Assembly (NCBI GenBank): GCA_009823505.1
Contig: VZQC01007121.1
Span: 468,453-532,452 of the forward strand
Direction: 5' to 3'
Length of the DNA: 64,000 nt
Source: Rhizomys pruinosus
Lineage: Eukaryota > Chordata > Mammalia > Rodentia > Spalacidae
The notes beneath the pieces are model-generated. The model saw nothing but the letters and a program-made list of their open reading frames with translations. It was not told where the DNA came from and made no database searches. A program made the translations under genes and the position numbers. Below, in pieces: positions 1 to 10,874 of the stretch. How positions within the stretch are numbered: the first letter of the stretch is position 1; the number at the start of each line of letters is the position of its first letter.

Positions 1-870
1 CCACCGAAAACTTCTAGAAACGATGAACGCTGCAACAGATGTGGCGGGATACAAAATTAACGCAAAAAAAATCAAATGGCCTTTCGTTACACCAAGAACA
101 GCAACTGGAGAAAAGAATTCAAAGAGACCTCATGAACTCACAATAGAAAACAATAGCCTAGGAGCCCAAAAAAGAAAAATACCTAGGAACAAACCTAACC
201 AAATACACAAGATCTCTACAACAAAACTGATTTTAACTTAAAGAAGGAAAAAATTGAAGAAGACCGACCTCAGAAGATGAAAAACCGCCCATGCTCATGG
301 ATTGGGGAAATTGACAGTGTAAAAATGTCCCTTCTACCACAAACTTTTGTAAGATTGTACAAAATGCCAATCATCCCAATCAAAAATCCCCAAGGAGTTT
401 CTGATTCACCAGGCTTTGGAAAAAAGAAAGTCCTTAAATCATTTGGAAAAACCAAAAGACCTCGAATAACCGAAACATCACTGAGTGGAAAAGAGCTACA
501 CGGAGGGATCTCCTATACCGACTTCAAACTATACTACAGGCTAAGTCATAAAAAAAAAAACAGTGAAAAATTGCAAAAAAACAACTGTTGACCAATGGAA
601 CAAAACCAGAAGATCCAAATCTGAGCACAGACAAATTTTCAGCCATCTCATATTGGGACAGGGGTCAAGAAGCCACAATGGAAAAGGACAGCATCTTCAG
701 CAAGTGGTGTGGCAAAACTGAATCACCACTTGTAGAAAATGAAATTAAACCCCACCTCTCGCCCTGTAAAAAAGTCAACTCCAGTGGATCAAAAGATCCC
801 AACGTAAAACCCCAAACTTTGAAGGATAGAAGAAAAATTTGGCAGCAGACTAACAGGACATAGGTGTAGG
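1..870 (+). mobile_element. L1 retrotransposon ORF2 3' portion, decayed
   Basis: Broken frames here recall the end of L1 ORF2, the reverse transcriptase/endonuclease protein. A PCSWIG-type motif occurs near 290-305, a 'KPRITETSLSGK' stretch near 455-495 and a 'MEKDSIF.KWC' motif near 678-710. Frames shift repeatedly and stops interrupt, so the fragment is dead. The 5' end lies outside the window. Confidence 0.8.
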
Positions 871-2075
871 AAAAGACTTCCTAAATCAGAAATACAGCAG
901 CTGCGCAGGAATTAAGTTCCAAATGACAATGGGACCTCATTAAACTCAAAGCTTCTGTACTCAAAGAAACAATAAGGAGTGAAAAGAAATCCACAGAGTG
1001 GGAGGAAACCTTCATTGCAGATACATTGACAAAGACATTATTCCAAGTATAAAACTACAAAAGAATAAAAAAACAAAAAAGAAGAAGGAAAACAAAGAAT
1101 AAAAAAACTCAAGAGGGGTAGATGAACTCACTACAGAAACATCTGAACAAGCATGATTTCCAGAATAAAACTATCAAAAAACAAAGCAGCAAAGAAAAAA
1201 TGACCCACTCAATAGATGGAAAAAGAGCTAACATAGACTTCACAAGTGAGAATGTAGAGATGGTTGAAAACACCTTAAGAAGTGTTTCAACATCACTAAT
1301 CATTAAGGAAATGCAAATCAAAACCACTTTAGAATCATCTTACCCCAACAAGACGGGCTAGGATCAAGAAAACAATGATACCAATGCTGGGAGAGTTGTG
1401 GAGAAAGGAAACTCATCCATTGTTGGTGGGAAGTAAACTCGTAAGCCACTAGGAAAGCAGTGTGAGAACCCTTGGAAACTTGGAATGAACTTGCCACACA
1501 ACCCAGCCAACCAACTCCTGGCCATGTACCCACAAGAATCACCCCACCACAGACATACATGCAGGCCATGTTATTTCAGATCTCTTCACAAATGCAAGGA
1601 GCTGGAACCACCCAAATGCCCCCCACTGATAGTGGATAAAGAAAATGTGGTACATAACACAATGGAGTTCTATGCAGCAGTAAGAAGATACATCATGAGC
1701 TTTGCAGGAAAATGGCTGGAGGCAGAGGACATCATGCTGAGTGAAGTAACACAAGTCCCAGAAAAACAAACACTGAATGTATCCTCAATCTGTGATTCTA
1801 GTGCCAATTACCTATTTTGTAAGTATTCTTGTGTAGGCCCCCTGACCTTTGTCAAAGAACAGTTGTGGTGATCCATATTGAAAACAACAACCAAACAACA
1901 AAAGACTGCATCAGAACGGACGGAAACATTGAACTTCTGCTCAAAACAAATCAATTCCACATGGAGAATATTGAGAAAGCCGAGAAAGGAGATGAAAAGC
2001 AGGTTTGGCAGAATGTCATGAGCTCTGGTGGGGTGGGGGAGGGGTGGGGGACACGGGTCTAGATTTTGAAAAATA
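871..2075 (+). mobile_element. L1 3' region continuing from ORF2
   Basis: Follows the ORF2 relic in the same orientation. Landmarks of L1 3' ends are visible: 'AAGGAAATGCAAATCAAAAC' near 1306-1325, 'CATTGTTGGTGGGAAG' near 1418 and 'AATGTGGTACATAACACAAT' near 1643. A TA dinucleotide run closes it at about 2078-2096. Confidence 0.7.
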
Positions 2076-2276
2076 GATATATATATATATATATATAACT
2101 AAATTAATTAAAAAAAACAATTCCAACAATCTAATGATCTCTCACAGATAAAAGCATAAGTCAAATTTTCATATGGGAAATACAAGAAAAGTGGATAGGC
2201 AAAACAATCTTGACTAAAAGAGAAAGAGCTTGAGGCATCCCTGATCTAGTAATAAACAGCATTAAAAAACAAAAGA

Positions 2277-2440
2277 GCCACGCTTTAATCCTAGCACTAG
2301 TAGCAGAGGCGGCGGATCTTTGTGAGTTCAAGGCCAGCCTGGTCTCAGATGAGTGTCCAGGACACTGGACTAGACAAGGAGACCCGGGTCTCGAAAAGAA
2401 CCAAAAAAAAATAAAAATAAATAAATAAATAAAAAATAAA
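2277..2440 (+). mobile_element. B1 SINE inside L1
   Basis: The body 'GTGAGTTCAAGGCCAGCCTG' is recognisable and is followed by a degenerate 3' half and an A-rich (AAAT)n tail. The flanking L1 reads on either side, so this insertion is younger than the L1. Confidence 0.8.
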
Positions 2441-2458
2441 ACAGCATGGTACTGCATT

Positions 2459-2460
<2 letters not shown>

Positions 2461-2502
<42 letters not shown>
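2461..2502. repeat. (AC)n microsatellite
   Basis: About 21 uninterrupted AC dinucleotides within the L1 fragment. Confidence 0.98.
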
Positions 2503-2507
<5 letters not shown>

Positions 2508-2949
2508 TTGCTCAATGGACTAGAACTGAGGACCTAGATTTAAGCCCACTCACTGGTTTTTGACAGGGGAACCAAAACCACATGTTAGAAGAAAGACAGC
2601 AAAAAAAAAAGAAGAAAGACAGCATATTCAACAAATTGTGCTGATCAAAATGGATAGCTACATGTAGATAAATGAAGCTAAATCTTTCTCCCTCGCCATG
2701 CACAAAACTCAAATCCAAATGGATCAAGGACCTCAACATAAAACCCAATACCCTGAAGCTGATAGGAGAAAGTCAGGATACACTGGAACTTACAGGCACA
2801 GAAGAGAACTTTCTGAAAAGGAACCCTATGATGCAACCATTAAGTCCAACAATTGACAAATGGGACCTCATGAAACTAAACAGCCTCTGTAGTACAAAAG
2901 GACACCATCATTCAACCGAAGAGGCAACCTATAAAATGGAAAAAAATCA

Positions 2950-3126
2950 GATAGATAGATAGAAGATAGATAGATAGATAGATAACGAATAGAATATAGG
3001 TTACAGACAAATAGATGATAGATAAGATTAGATGATAGATAGATAGATAGATGACAGATAGATGATAGATAGACAGACGACGAGGATAGACAGATGATGA
3101 CAAGTTAGACCAGAGGTAGACAAGAC

Positions 3127-3159
<33 letters not shown>

Positions 3160-3172
3160 GATAGATAGACAG
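2950..3172. repeat. (GATA)n-type microsatellite
   Basis: Imperfect tetranucleotide tract of GATA/GACA blocks with interruptions, located inside the second L1 fragment. Confidence 0.95.
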
Positions 3173-3320
3173 ACAGATAGGAGAGAGAGGGGAGAGAAAG
3201 GGAGTATAGATATAATGCTCAAAGAAATATCATAAAGACAAACAACCCAATTAAAGATTGGGCAAAGATCTGGAAGTTCTCTAATGAAATCAGGAAATTA
3301 ATAAACAGCTATAGGAGGGG

Positions 3321-3878
3321 GTTTTCTTGAGGGGAGGCACAATGCCGAAGACCCCAAACTTCTGCAGGTCTTGGGCAAGAACCCAGAGCTGCTGGGTGCT
3401 CATAACTGCATGGACCCTGTCCTGCCTGGGTGGCAGCATTCAACAGCACTCGTCCCATCCTCCCGCCCTCACAACTCTGACGAACCCTGTTCTGCAATGT
3501 TCCCTGGGCCTTGGAGGAGGTGATACAGACGCTCCATGCACAGCAAAGCAGCCAACAGTGACTTGTTCCCAGCACTCTGACCAGATAAGAGTCTCTGCAT
3601 TCATCATCACCCAATGTCAAAAGAAGCTCCTCTGCTCTAGGTGCAGAGCAGCACTAGTCTATGTATATAAACACAAATAGAAGGCAGTTGGCTTTGCATC
3701 CAACCAGCAAAATAACCATAGTAGGTATCCCCCTAGGGCCTATGACCTCTGCAGCCATTTCTGAGATAGAAGCCAACCTGGTCTGAGTTCCGGCCTCCAG
3801 GGAGACACCTAAGGCTCATGGAACCACAGCAGGAGAAGGTTTAGAGATAAAACTAGTACATCCCTCACCTCTCACCTG
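3321..3878. other. Unassigned single-copy-like sequence
   Basis: No repeat family, splice-bounded exon or credible coding frame is recognised. Short open frames occur on both strands but lack any domain motif. Confidence 0.5.
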
Positions 3879-3889
3879 TGAAGCTTCCT

Positions 3890-4114
3890 TTTTAAATTTA
3901 TTTATTTTTTGTTATTAGTTGAATGTACTGTCCTGCATGTAAGTATGGTGCACCCAGGTCGTGCATGCCGCGGAGGTCAGAAGAGGGTGTCCGGATTCCC
4001 CTGGGAACGGGATTAAGATGGTTCTCAGCCACATGTGGGTGCGGGGGGATCGAACCCGGGTCCTCTGTACAAGAGCAGTCGGTGTTTCTTAACGCGAGAC
4101 CATTCTCAGCCCCA
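3890..4114 (-). mobile_element. B3 SINE with target-site duplication
   Basis: Reverse-orientation tRNA-derived SINE: T-rich tail on the left, and the right end reads CATTCTCAGCCCC, the complement of a degenerate GGGGCTGGAGA head. The direct repeat TGAAGCTTCCT at 3879-3889 and 4115-4125 is its target-site duplication. Confidence 0.93.
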
Positions 4115-4190
4115 TGAAGCTTCCTGTAACACAACAGAGTGCATGCACACAGAAGGCCAAACAGTCCAATTATTAAAGATAAGAGACTAG

Positions 4191-4334
4191 TCCGGGGTGT
4201 GGTGGCACACGATTATCCAGCACTTCAGGAGGCATAGATAGGCATCTCTGTAGTTCAAGCAGCCTGGTTTACATAGCATTTCTAGGCCAGCTGGGGTTAC
4301 AGGGAGACCCTGTCTAAAAAAAAAAAAGAAAAGT
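4191..4334 (+). mobile_element. B1 SINE
   Basis: Starts TCCGGGGTGTGGTGGCACAC, ends GGGAGACCCTGTCT plus an A-run. The middle is degenerate with several single-base losses. Confidence 0.9.
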
Positions 4335-4454
4335 GTTGTATGAAATGTACAAAAACACCTTTCCGTCGGCTATGATTGTACTAACATGAACAAACTTCCT
4401 AATTGTTTACAACTACTAAATATATATATATTAATTAATAATAATTAATAATAA

Positions 4455-4668
4455 AATCAGCTAAGAGAACCTTTAAATGGTCATGGATTATTTGATATAT
4501 ATATAATTATATATATACATAGCTATCAGTATAATCAACCTAACTCCCATACGACCATTTCGAACGGTTCCCTGTTAATATTATATTATGATATATATAG
4601 ATCTCATGCTAATATATATCAACAGCATGCTCCATGAAACCATTTTAACAGGTTCCCTTAGCTGATTT
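4455..4668. repeat. AT-rich inverted repeat (hairpin)
   Basis: The arm at 4455-4487 (TCAGCTAAGAGAACC...) is the reverse complement, imperfectly, of 4632-4668 (...GGTTCCCTTAGCTGA). A third related block, CGACCATTTCGAACGGTTCC, lies at 4552-4571. TATATA runs fill the loop. No transposon family was recognised. Confidence 0.7.
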
Positions 4669-5061
4669 CTGCTGCATGTCTCGACCAATTTGATGATGTT
4701 TTGCTATATTCATTATCTACTGCTTCTCTCTACCTGCTACTTAAACTTGCTCAAAAGCCAAAGCATGTGACTATTACAGAATTTGACAACTGGTCACACA
4801 CAGAGAGTAAGTGTCTGAGAGATGCCCAACCCTAAGTGACACATCTACCATGGAACCTCTATGACCTAAGGCTCCTGGAACCTGGCCAAACAGGGTAGAG
4901 AGACTACTAATGCATGCCTCAACTCTTCAACAGAGAACTTCCTCATACAAAGAGTAAATGGCACACAGAAGGCCACAACAGGCCAAGGTGTGGAGAATAA
5001 GAGACTACAGAGTGTGTGTCCCTGGGGAGGACTCCTATATTAGACCTCACCCACCGTCTTT
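4669..5061. other. Unassigned sequence
   Basis: AT-moderate sequence with no recognised repeat or coding frame. Confidence 0.5.
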
Positions 5062-5285
5062 GGGGTTGGAGAGATGGCCTAGCGGTTAAGAGCACTGGCT
5101 GCTCTTGCAGAGGACTTGGGTTCAGTTCCCAACACCCACATGGTAGCTCCAGTTCCAGGGGGATCTAATGCTCTCTTCTGACCTCCGTGGGCATTGCACA
5201 ACATGGGTGCCCTTACATCCATGTGTGCAATAAATACTTCAAATGTCACTAAAATAAAAATAATAAATAAAATTTTTTTTTTTTT
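5062..5285 (+). mobile_element. B3 SINE
   Basis: Head GGTTGGAGAGATGGCCTAGC with tRNA-like A and B boxes (TAGCGGTTAAG and GGTTCAGTTCC), ending in an AATAAAAATAATAAATAAAA tail. The segment after CACATGG is shortened. Confidence 0.93.
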
Positions 5286-5311
5286 TATTAAATATTTATT
5301 TTTCTTTCTTT

Positions 5312-5826
5312 TTTTTTTTTTTTTTTTTTTTTTTGGTGTTTTTGAGACAGGGTCTCCCTGTAGCCAGCCAGCTATCCTGGAATTAACTCTGTAGAACAGG
5401 CTGGGATACCTTGAACCACACAGAGGTCCCACCATGCCTCTGCCTCCCTAGAGCTGGGATCAAAAGAGTGCGCGCCACCATGCCTGGCTTAAAAGATGGG
5501 TTCTTTTTTTTTTAATTTTTTTTTTAGTTATGAGTGACTGTCTGCACGTAGGTCATGTGCACCTGTGTTGCATGCCAGCAGAGGTCAGAAGAGGGTATCG
5601 GATATCCTGGCAGTCCCCTGAACTGGATTAAAGACGGTTCTCAGCCGCCTGTTGGTGCTGGGGAATCGAACCGGGTCCTCTGCAAGAGTTGTCAGTACTC
5701 TTAACCCAAGAAACATCTCTCCATGCCCCAAAGACGGTTTCTAGCCTCCATGTGGGTGCTGGGAATTGAACCTGGGTCCCTGTCAAGAGCAGCCGGTGCT
5801 CTTAACCGGCGGCCATCCTCCAGCCC
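5312..5826 (-). mobile_element. B3-B1 composite SINE, split by a later B3
   Basis: Reading the - strand: B3 head (5826 down to 5727), then an inserted B3, then the composite junction and a B1 (5490 down to 5312). The junction text CTTAAAAGATGGGTTCT matches the other composites in the window. A duplicated AAAGAYGGKTTCT flanks the nested B3 and shows it came later. Confidence 0.85.
5507..5726 (-). mobile_element. B3 SINE nested in a composite SINE
   Basis: Poly-T tail at the left, and a head complement ending CATCTCTCCATGCCCC on the right. Target-site duplications AAAGATGGGTTCT (about 5494-5506) and AAAGACGGTTTCT (about 5728-5740) bracket it. Confidence 0.85.
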
Positions 5827-5973
5827 CGAGATGTTCTTTCTTTAAGTTTTATCACTTCCCTCTTAGTAAGGAAAATGCTGCTGAGATCTAGGCATCATGG
5901 TCCTGGTCCATTCAACACTGTGGCTCTTGGCTCCCTTTCCCTTCACTCATTGTCATAGTTTGAATGAGAATGT

Positions 5974-6144
5974 TGGGCCGGCACGCCTTTAATCCTAGCA
6001 CGTGGAGGCAGAAGGCAGAGGACCTTGTGAGTTCAGGCCAGCCTGGTCTACAGAGTGAGTTCCAGACAGCTGGGGCTACAGGGAGACCCTGTCTCAAAAG
6101 ACAAAAAAAAAAAAAAAAAAAAAGAGAGATGTGGCGGAGTGCCG

Positions 6145-6175
<31 letters not shown>
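5974..6175 (+). mobile_element. B1 SINE with long split A-tail
   Basis: B1 body from GGCCGGCACGCCTTTAATCC, lacking part of the head, to GGGAGACCCTGTCTC. Then come two A-runs separated by AGAGAGATGTGGCGGAGTGCCG. GAGAATGT-like sequence precedes and follows it, a possible target-site duplication. Confidence 0.85.
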
Positions 6176-6177
<2 letters not shown>

Positions 6178-6369
6178 AGAATGTGCGGGTGCCCAGTTCT
6201 CCACTCCTGACCTCTGTGAACCGCTGCAGAGATGGCAGGGGAACTGGCTGGGGCAGAGTCCCCTGGAGAGGCTTAGGCCACTGAGCCTTGTTTACCATAA
6301 AGGATTGCTTCAGATATGCATCACCCAGGTTCTCTTAGTAAAGGCTTCTTTATTAAAAGGGCAAGGGTG

Positions 6370-6614
6370 GGGGCTGGAGAGATGGCCTAGCGGTTAAGAG
6401 CACCGACTGCTCTTGCAGAGGACCCGGGTTCGATCCCCAGCACCCACATAGCGGCTGAGAACTATCTTTAACTCCAGTTCCAGGGGAATCCAACACCCTC
6501 TTCTGACCTCCGCGGCATTGCACGACACGGGTGCACAAACCTGCATGAAGACAGTGCATTCATACACATAGAAAATAAATAAAAAAATTTTTAAGTTTAA
6601 AAAAATAAATAAAA
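6370..6614 (+). mobile_element. B3 SINE with 16-bp target-site duplication
   Basis: Near-intact element with good A and B boxes. TAAAAGGGCAAGGGTG occurs just before the head (6354-6369) and again after the tail (6615-6630). Confidence 0.96.
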
Positions 6615-6677
6615 TAAAAGGGCAAGGGTGTGAGAGGGATAGAGATAGAGAGACACAGAGAGAAAGAGAGAAAAATG

Positions 6678-6678
<1 letters not shown>

Positions 6679-6718
<40 letters not shown>
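6679..6718. repeat. (GATA)n microsatellite
   Basis: Ten perfect ATAG units after a GA-rich stretch. Confidence 0.97.
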
Positions 6719-6854
6719 GCTCTTGTGGCTAGTTCATGATGGCTGTTCCTTCCATCATTTTTGTACAGGCTTTATATATATGAAAAGCACATGAGTCAAG
6801 GCCTGGGGAAACTATAGTTTACAGAATGTGCTTACATCAAAGAAGTGAGGGGAG

Positions 6855-7088
6855 GGCTGGAGAGATGGCCTAGCAGTTAAGAGCACTGACCAGTCTTGCA
6901 GAGGACCCGAGTTCAATCCCCAGCACCCACATGGTGACTGAGAGCCATCTTTAACTCCAGTTCCAGGGAAATCTGACACCCTCTTCTGACCTCCGTGGCA
7001 TTGCACAACATGGGTGCACAAACCTACATGCAGACAGTACATTCATACACATAAAAAATAAAATTTAAAAATATATATATATTTAAAA
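6855..7088 (+). mobile_element. B3 SINE with 16-bp target-site duplication
   Basis: Full element ending in an AT-rich tail. AAAGAAGTGAGGGGAG at 6839-6854 is repeated with one change at 7089-7104. Confidence 0.96.
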
Positions 7089-7104
7089 AAAGAAGCGAGG
7101 GGAG

Positions 7105-7339
7105 AATCTCAGAGAGGGTCTAAAATCACTTAACAATAACACATGAAAAGGTTAAAAGCAAATAGAACAATCTTGACACTAACATGACAGGCGGAGGCTT
7201 CTCCCAGGAGGCTTAATCCCCAAATCAAAGGCATTGTAGGGCCGGCGGAGAGCCGAGCTGGCATTCTAGAGAACAGGGGTGTGAAATGAGCTCTTTCTGA
7301 TCCTCCTGTCCTGTGTGAGCAGAGCTGCAAGCCTGAGTG
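7105..7339. other. Unassigned sequence
   Basis: Nothing firm recognised. It may be the degraded upstream part of the interspersed repeat that follows. Confidence 0.4.
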
Positions 7340-7650
7340 TCCTGTCCTGGACTACAACAAGACTGTCCCCCACGGGCTCCAAGTATTGGACATTTTGTCC
7401 CCAGTTGGGTGGCGTTGTTTGGGGAGGTCTTAGAAGGTGTGGCCATGCTGGAGGAAGCTCATCACTGGAGGAGGGCTTGGAGAATTCCAAATCTCTCTCT
7501 CTCTGCTTCCTGTGCTGCTTGAAGATGTGAAGCTCAGCTTTCTGCTCCTGTTCCAGCACCTCCTGCCGCCATGCCTCCCTGCCCTGATGGACTCTAATTC
7601 CCCCGGAACCATCAACCTCTTCCTTTAATAAGTTCCCTTGGTTGTGGTGA
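7340..7650 (+). mobile_element. Rodent interspersed repeat, class uncertain
   Basis: 'TTGTTTGGGGAGGTCTTAGA', 'GTGTGGCCATGCTGGAGGAA' and a pyrimidine-rich CTCTCTCTGCTTCCTG block resemble a medium-copy rodent repeat I recall but cannot name reliably. It is neither SINE nor L1 by appearance. Confidence 0.5.
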
Positions 7651-7743
7651 TTCTGTCATACCAAGAGAAAATTCACTCCTGAAGAATCTAGGCCATTTTG
7701 TCATCCTACCTTGATTAGATTGCTGTATTTTCCATTGACCTTT

Positions 7744-7982
7744 TATTTTATTTTATTTATTTCTGTATGTGTATGAATGTACTGTCTGCATACAAGTTTG
7801 TGCACCCATATGGTGCAATGCTGCGGAGGTCAGAAGAGGGTGTCGGATTCCCCTGGAACTGGAGTTCTTCTGGAATTGGAGTTTCAGATGGTTCTCGGCC
7901 ACCATGTGGGTGCTGGGGATCGAACCCGGGTCCTCTGTAAGAGTGGTCAGCGCTCTTAACCTCTAGGCCATCTCTCCAGCCC
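7744..7982 (-). mobile_element. B3 SINE, subtype with internal duplication
   Basis: On the - strand the central AACTCCAATTCCAG block is followed by a second AACTCCAGTTCCAG block. Target-site duplication TCCATTGACCTTTTA/TCCATTGACCTTTA at 7731 and 7983. Confidence 0.95.
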
Positions 7983-7995
7983 TCCATTGACCTTT

Positions 7996-8454
7996 ATCAC
8001 AGGACATGGTAACACCAAGAGATGCCCCAAAGGAACCCCCATACTCCATATATAATCTTCCTTACCTCCACTGTAGAAAAGCAGTCCAATTTCTTCCTAG
8101 TCTGGATCTATTATCCCTCCTAACAATTTTGTTCCCTCCTTACCCTGTTGACTTAAGGTCATCAGAGGCTCAAGGCAGCCAGGAGGTAAGTCTTAGCTTC
8201 TAGTTCAATGGGATGATCTCAGATATCTTGAAGAATTTCTCCCAAACCTGTGAGTTTGACAACAGGGTATCTGGCTGCCTCATTTAATCGGGTAGCATGG
8301 AAGGTGAGGTTGCCAAAGGATATACTACAGCTGTGAGAATTAATCTTCCAGACAGGGGGTATTGTATACTTGGTAAATACATTTTTAGATTTGGACTTGA
8401 TGTTTTTCTTGCTGTAGCCAAGAAAAACAAGCTTACACTCTTAAACACCAAGGC
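7996..8454. other. Unassigned sequence
   Basis: No recognised repeat, RNA or coding signature. Confidence 0.45.
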
Positions 8455-8604
8455 CAAATCTACAAAGGACCTCAGTTTAAATCCCAACACTCTCATGGCA
8501 GCTAACAACCATCTGTAACTCCATTTCCAGAGGATCTGACACCCTCTTCTGACCTCCACAAGCATTTACATACATGCAGACAAAGCACTCTTACATGTAA
8601 AATA
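8455..8604 (+). mobile_element. B3 SINE, 5' truncated
   Basis: Begins within the tRNA-like part (GGACCTCAGTTTAAATCCCA) and keeps CCATCTGTAACTCCATTTCC and the tail. Confidence 0.8.
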
Positions 8605-8617
8605 AAATAATTATTTT

Positions 8618-8727
8618 TTTTTGGTCTTTTCAAGACAGGGTCTCCCTGTAGTCCCAGCTGTCCTGGAACTCACTTTGTAGACCAGTCTGGCCTCGAACTC
8701 ACAAAGATCTGCCTGCCTCTGCCTCCC
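8618..8727 (-). mobile_element. B1 SINE, 5' truncated
   Basis: Reverse B1 missing its head; the copy stops at CTGCCTCCC. The AAAATAATTATTTTT repeat on both sides (about 8604 and 8728) is the target-site duplication, placed in the A-tail of the preceding B3. Confidence 0.92.
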
Positions 8728-8766
8728 AAAAATAATTATTTTTAAACCCAACATATGATATACATA

Positions 8767-8815
<49 letters not shown>
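8767..8815. repeat. (TA)n(TG)n microsatellite
   Basis: A short TATA run passes into about 18 GT dinucleotides. Confidence 0.97.
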
Positions 8816-8817
<2 letters not shown>

Positions 8818-9559
8818 TGCAGTTATATATGGGAGAGTCAGATCAAGTTAGGTGAAATTAGGCCCTTGTTACTGTTTTCATTTAGAAATGAAGCATGACG
8901 TAACAAGATGTGCCTGAGTGTCAAGTTCACAAGAGGTGAACTTGCTATAAGTAACCTTGGTTGGCAACTTATCTCCATCTGGAATCAACCAAAATACACA
9001 TTTTCCCTGGTAACCATCACTCTTTCTGGCAAGTTTATCTGCCTTGTTCCCATTCTTTCAGTGGTGTAGAACCAACTTCTTTGGGTTTCCAATATATACT
9101 CTTCCTGGAACCTTCCAGGCCTTCGGTGCCAGATTGGGACTGAGACATTCAGCCCCATAGACTAAGCAGCTACCAGATTCTCATCTCTCCAGTGTGAAAC
9201 AGGGGTTGTTGCAATACTTGGATGGTAGTCACATGGTACTCCATGCAGTGCAGAATACCATGACTCCAATGAGGCATTTTATAAGTCCAGGGAAGGTAGT
9301 TCTGACAGAAGCATTACATGCAGGAAAGGCAAATATATGCCTAGAATAATTATCCAGTCTTGTAAGAGCAGAGTTCTATCTTTCTATGATGGAGACTTGA
9401 TGGAGTCAACACAGGTCACTGACTGGCTGCTGCAGGGGATGGTGCTATAGCAGTGTCAGGAGCAGATCAGAAGGAGTTAATGGTCAGGAGTTAACTGTGT
9501 AAAGCAAGCCTGGTTTCCATGACTATGTCTACCACACACCTTAACAGCAAGAGCACATT
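8816..9559. other. Unassigned sequence
   Basis: No recognised gene or repeat. Several short frames without motifs. Confidence 0.45.
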
Positions 9560-10001
9560 TCCTGCTACTTTGCCCCTGACTTCCCAGTTTCCAGAGCTGT
9601 TTTGGGTCAAGATGAACTTTCCCAGTCCTTAGGGGTGCATCCCGCTCCCTGGTGGGCCAAGGGGGGGCATTCTACTCCCCCAAGGGGCTTCATGCTTCTA
9701 GTCACAACCAATCAGTGTAAAGGTCAATACTTCTTGCTTTGTGTTCCCATAGCCTTGCAATTGTGTTACAAGATTCCTCTAGTTTGTGGATTTTCTCTTT
9801 AAAAACTCTCTGTAGCATACACTCAGGGTCTGACTCTTCCCTGTGTGGAGTGGGGTGCATCCCTGGTGCACCAACAATTGGCCCCTCTGGTGCACCAGTT
9901 TTGTCAGTTGGCTTCCTGGTGCACCAGCAAATTAAATACATTTTGTTTCAAAGACTGAATCCTGGGCTTGAGAGTTTTTCTGTGTAATTTTTGGACCCAA
10001 C
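9560..10001 (+). mobile_element. Possible solo LTR-like segment
   Basis: TTTAAAAACTC near 9799 could be a TATA-type box, AATTAAATAC near 9929 a weak polyadenylation signal, and the segment ends TTTTTGGACCCAACA. The near-palindrome CTGGTGCACCAG recurs three times at 9863-9927. The 5' end and flanking duplication were not found, so the assignment is tentative. Confidence 0.3.
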
Positions 10002-10142
10002 AGCAGAAGCTCAGATATGCTCACATGTTCACTGCAGTAAAACTCACAGTAACCAAAAATTATTGGCAGCCAGAGTAAGTGGCTGCCAAGAAATGAATGG
10101 ATAAAGAAAATGTGATCTATACATACTTGTAGAAATAATTCA

Positions 10143-10278
10143 GTCCTAGGCCAGGCCTGGTGGCACACAACCTTTATTCCCCGCACTTGGGAGGCAGAGG
10201 CTGGTGGATCTATGTGAGTTCAAGGCCATCCAGGTCTACATAACAAGTTCCAGGAGACCCTCCCTCAAAAATAAATAA

Positions 10279-10314
<36 letters not shown>

Positions 10315-10321
10315 ATAAATA
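10143..10321 (+). mobile_element. B1 SINE with GATA-expanded tail
   Basis: Head CCAGGCCTGGTGGCACAC; the middle lost some bases near the 3' end. The tail became (AAAT)n(GATA)8. AGAAATAATT occurs before and after. Confidence 0.88.
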
Positions 10322-10399
10322 AGAAATAATTTTTTCAGTTTTAAAAAATCTTTTTAAAGGTATCCTCTGAAGATGAGAACATTTTAAAACAACAATAAT

Positions 10400-10501
10400 A
10401 GCTAAGTATGGTGAAATACATCTTTAATCCCAGCACTTGGGAGGCAGAGGCAGGTGGATCTCTATGATATTAAGACCAGTCTGGTCTACATATTAAGTTC
10501 C
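10400..10501 (+). mobile_element. B1 SINE, 3' truncated
   Basis: AGCTAAGTATGGTG head and CAGCACTTGGGAGGCAGAGG body, ending at AAGTTCCA without an A-tail. Confidence 0.8.
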
Positions 10502-10624
10502 ATGCTAGCTGAGCAGGAAATTATGTGAATCAGATTGTGATAGAAGATTAATAAGTTCAAATACATGATTTACATGCAAGACAATGCCACACTTCTCTGC
10601 AATAGCCATACACTGATTTTTTTT

Positions 10625-10855
10625 TGGCGGGGGGGTGGTTTGAGACAGGGTCTCCTTGTAGCCCCAGCTGGCCTGGAACTAGCCGTGTATACCATGCTGG
10701 CCTTGAACTCACAAAGATCCACCTGCCTCTGCCTCCTGAGTGCTGGGATTAAAGGCTTAAAGATAGTTCTTAGCTGCCATGAAGGTGCTGGGAATTGAAC
10801 CCTGGTCCTCTGCTAGAGCAGTCGATGTTCTTAACCACTGAGCCATCTCTCCAGC
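10625..10855 (-). mobile_element. B3-B1 composite SINE with 18-bp target-site duplication
   Basis: Reading the - strand: B3 head, through the junction AGCTAAGAACTATCTTTAAG, into a B1 that lacks its first ~20 bases, then an A-run. CCATACACTGATTTTTTT lies at 10606 and again at 10856, so both halves inserted together. Confidence 0.93.
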
Positions 10856-10874
10856 CCATACACTGATTTTTTTT

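Larger units (their letters stand above)
2110..3320 (+). mobile_element. Second L1 ORF2 fragment, interrupted by B1 and microsatellites
   Basis: A second partial L1 copy. The frame near 2672-2960 carries a 'CTKLKSKWIKDLNIKP' motif typical of the ORF2 C-terminus. L1 sequence is broken at about 2277 by a B1, resumes at 'ACAGCATGGTACTG' near 2441, and is broken again by a GATA tract at 2950-3172. 'AACAACCCAATTAAAGATTG' near 3240 is again L1-like. Confidence 0.7.

Noticed and set aside
270..863. Possible functional L1 ORF2
   Set aside because: The frame is broken several times within 600 bp and the 5' part is absent.
7772..7966. Many recurring 60-75-codon frames (MYCLHAGLC..., MYECTVCMQV...) across the window
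   Set aside because: They are translations of B3 SINEs in either orientation, not proteins.
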